Assembly (NCBI GenBank): GCA_964601575.1
Contig: CAZROA010000069.1
Coordinates: 1-64,000 of the forward strand
Direction: 5' to 3'
DNA: 64,000 nucleotides
Source of the DNA: CAZKEG01 sp964601575
GTDB lineage: Bacteria > Desulfobacterota > Thermodesulfobacteria > Thermodesulfobacteriales > Thermodesulfatatoraceae
Shown here in pieces: positions 62,223 to 64,000 of the stretch (position 1 is the stretch's first letter; each line of letters opens with the position of its first letter). The notes under the pieces were generated by a model that had not been told where the DNA came from, searched no databases, and saw only the letters and a list, made by a program, of their open reading frames with translations. The position numbers and the translations under genes are program-made.

Positions 62223-63177
62223 GATCTTCTCCTTTTAGGTTTTGAAGGAGGCCTTCGAATTCATCTTTGCTCGGATATCCTAAACGGCCATAATCCTTGA
62301 GGGAAGAGGCTGCCAGGGCTGCGGCTAGACGACCGGCCTTAAAGGGCGAAAGACCCCTTTCAATCCCGGCAATGACCCCAGCGTCAAAGACATCTCCGGC
62401 CCCGGTGTTATCCACCATTTTCTCTGGTTTGGCTGGTGGGATCTCGATCTTCTTTTTCTTTTTTCGTATTTCTGCCCCTTGGGCCCCCTTTTTAAGACAG
62501 ATCACCTCCGGCCCGAGGTCTAAGAGTTCTTCTAAAGAGCTTTGAAAGATGCTCAATTCCTGGTGGGTGAGAAAAAGGAGCCGTGTTTTTCTCAAAAGCC
62601 CTTTTAAAGCAAAGACCCCGCGGGAGGCATAAATCTCACCAGGGTCAAGACTTACCTCCCCTTCATGTTGGACCACCAGCCTTTGATGAAACTCAAATCC
62701 CTCGTCACTGATGAAAGAGCTCAGATGAAGCCACCCTTTAGATCTTTCCGGGGAGAAGGAGGCCAGGGCCCTTTCTTCTGAATGGGGACAGACAAAGATG
62801 GCCCGATCTTTGGCGGCATCAAGGATGATCAGAGAACGACTGGTCTCTCCCCGACGGATCACCTGCCTCAGATCTACCCCTTTGAGTTCGCCCAAGGCAA
62901 AATCTCCTTCTTCGTCCTCGCCGACTATGCCGATAAATCCACAGGAAAATCCCCAATTTTTCAAGGCATAGATGGTATTGGCTGCTGAGCCCCCTCCGCA
63001 ACGCCCCAAAAATTTTCCCTTTTGTTGGAGAAGGTCTCGCAAGGTCTCGAAATCTTTCCGATCTCCCCATATCTCCCGGCCTGGTTTGAGGGGTTGGCCT
63101 CGAAATTCAATGGCCTGAAGTTCCTCTACCAGGAAGAAATAATCGACGTTAAGCGCTCCTGAGCCCCAGATCTTCAA
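62212..63177 (-). CDS. PfkB-family carbohydrate kinase
   Basis: A 321-residue ribokinase-fold kinase. The N-terminal signature is GRCGGGSAANTIYALKNWG and the C-terminal active site DNTGAGDVFDAGVIAG, with the catalytic Asp of GAGD. Adenosine or sugar kinase activity is possible; the substrate is unknown. The start is the TTG at 63177: GGAGG lies 6 bases upstream and the protein then begins LKIWGSGALN. The longer frame to 63207 overlaps the upstream gene further. It overlaps tldD by 11 bases. Confidence 0.9.
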   Translation of the reverse strand: MKIWGSGALNVDYFFLVEELQAIEFRGQPLKPGREIWGDRKDFETLRDLLQQKGKFLGRCGGGSAANTIYALKNWGFSCGFIGIVGEDEEGDFALGELKGVDLRQVIRRGETSRSLIILDAAKDRAIFVCPHSEERALASFSPERSKGWLHLSSFISDEGFEFHQRLVVQHEGEVSLDPGEIYASRGVFALKGLLRKTRLLFLTHQELSIFQSSLEELLDLGPEVICLKKGAQGAEIRKKKKKIEIPPAKPEKMVDNTGAGDVFDAGVIAGIERGLSPFKAGRLAAALAASSLKDYGRLGYPSKDEFEGLLQNLKGEDHGP

Positions 63178-63865
63178 GTTCTTCCTCCCAAGAAATAAGG
63201 GCCTCAAGGGCCGCTTTGAGGCACCTTTTAGAGATGTTTGGATAGCATCGCCGAAAGAGCTGGACCAAGGTGGTTGGTTCTCGGCGCCGTTTGACTAGAG
63301 AGAGCCGATAGCTAAGGACGTAGAGGGCCCGGCGATAGAAGTAGGTTCTGGGCTCAAGGCCTAAGGCCTTGGTCAAGAAGAGATCCAAAGGGTGCCGTCC
63401 AGGCCAGAGGAACAGCCCGCGCAAAAGATAAAAGGAAAATCGGCGGTCACGCTCCAGAGACCATTCCAAAAGATAATGAATAAACCGGGGTGGAAGGCCG
63501 AGCCGCCGCTGGAAGGCTGGGATAATCTGGTTGTGGGCCACGTCGTCTGTGACCAAATGAAAGAGATAGCCTAAGGAGAAGGCCTTTAACTCCGGCTTGA
63601 AGGCACAAGAGAGCAGGCGTCTGGCGGCCTTAAAGCTATGGTAATGCTCTCGCCAGCCTGCTCGGCCAACCAAAAAATCCGGGGCGATACTGCCGTAGAG
63701 AAAGGCCCACCCGCTCTCCGAAAGGCACTGGGCCAAAGAGAGGCTTAATAAGGGTAGTTCTTCAAAGAGACGTAAAGACAATTCCAGATGTACCCCGGGG
63801 CCAAAGGCCAGGACCGAGGCCGGAAACAACCAGGCCACCGTGGTCACCAAGATGAATTTGAACAC
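63149..63865 (-). CDS. Zinc-dependent phospholipase C-like exported protein
   Basis: A 238-residue protein with a signal peptide (about 1-20, ending LAFG). The mature chain has the all-helical zinc PLC/S1-P1 pattern: GPGVHLELSLRL, GSIAPDFLVG, EHYHSFKAARRLL and GYLFHLVTDDVAHNQ, whose His and Asp residues can bind the zinc cluster. The substrate need not be phospholipid; the family in these bacteria is uncharacterised. It is followed closely by the PfkB kinase. Confidence 0.85.
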   Translation of the reverse strand: MFKFILVTTVAWLFPASVLAFGPGVHLELSLRLFEELPLLSLSLAQCLSESGWAFLYGSIAPDFLVGRAGWREHYHSFKAARRLLSCAFKPELKAFSLGYLFHLVTDDVAHNQIIPAFQRRLGLPPRFIHYLLEWSLERDRRFSFYLLRGLFLWPGRHPLDLFLTKALGLEPRTYFYRRALYVLSYRLSLVKRRREPTTLVQLFRRCYPNISKRCLKAALEALISWEEELEDLGLRSA

Positions 63866-63873
63866 TAATTACC

Positions 63874-64000
63874 TCAACCGTAGATCCTGGTCAGTCTTTT
63901 TTCTGAAGATACCACGTATTCATAGACGGTGTCTTGGTTAATTTTATCAGCCGGGAAGGCAATCATCTCTGCCCGTGCGCCCGGGGCCAAACGCCCCAGG
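63874..64000 (-). CDS. Amidohydrolase-family C-terminal fragment
   Basis: The last 42 codons of a gene that begins beyond the right edge. The visible end, LGRLAPGARAEMIAFPADKI, is the usual amidohydrolase/deaminase tail ('G-x-L-x-P-G-x-x-A'). As mqnE makes aminofutalosine in this genome, an aminofutalosine deaminase is one attractive identity, but any cyclic-amidase or deaminase of the group would fit. The stop lies 8 bases before the next gene start. Confidence 0.6.
   Translation of the reverse strand, partial: LGRLAPGARAEMIAFPADKINQDTVYEYVVSSEKRLTRIYG

Overview
The window is a densely packed bacterial chromosome segment of roughly 50 % G+C. It carries about 65 protein genes (two cut by the window edges), no rRNA or tRNA that I can see, no CRISPR array and no insertion sequence. 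The gene set points to a Gram-negative (diderm), anaerobic, motile, probably thermophilic chemotroph. Kdo transferase (waaA), an export protein and porin-like barrels show an outer membrane. An aminofutalosine synthase (mqnE) indicates menaquinone made by the futalosine route. A B12-dependent class II ribonucleotide reductase, a tungstate/molybdate transporter and a cytochrome c assembly-type protein fit an anaerobic respirer. The mixture of gene types resembles Thermodesulfobacteria-type sulfur bacteria; this assignment is inference from protein character, not a database result.

Layout. 1-1132: end of an exopolysaccharide-export locus plus an HNH nuclease. 1182-6847: mqnE, gyrA, a folate cyclo-ligase-like gene, rlpA and rlmE. 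7043-11274: livG-livF, pyrR-birA and thiC on the plus strand. 11271-18791: a nitrogen block on the minus strand (nifV-like, sigma54 activator, amt-glnK, porin) with a well-formed sigma54 promoter before amt, and waaA upstream. 18941-22658: yggS, an HspR-like regulator and the wtpABC transporter. 22675-29062: a minus-strand run of nrdJ (split by a 366-residue intein at its radical-site cysteine), an ACT-ACT-metallo-beta-lactamase fusion and two cytochrome c assembly-type membrane proteins. 29225-34694: a Rho_N-domain protein, purC, a ParB-like protein and cobB; then rsmE/prmA and an M23 peptidase. 34757-37897: a chemoreceptor with a sigma28 promoter, cheX and an iron-sulfur flavoprotein.

38015-42238: fumarase alpha subunit, HAD protein, proC, hslO and a serine hydrolase. 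42240-43900 is a small accessory island: two unrecognised small genes, then a VapBC toxin-antitoxin operon with a perfect operator palindrome and an extra 38-codon reading frame coupled to the toxin stop codon. 43963-49824: proS, a PyrK-like and a GalT-like gene, and an SPFH/zinc-ribbon pair. 49790-53156: an unusual ParB-like / Memo / B12-radical-SAM operon. 53301-64000: acylphosphatase, an M20 peptidase, an orphan histidine kinase, a HAD phosphatase, livK, serS, purF, tldD, a PfkB kinase, a zinc phospholipase C-like protein and the end of an amidohydrolase.

Most genes abut or overlap by 4-17 bases, so translational coupling is common. The best candidates for undescribed biology are the ParB/Memo/radical-SAM operon, the SPFH/zinc-ribbon pair, the ACT-MBL fusion next to nrdJ, and the small frame coupled to vapC.
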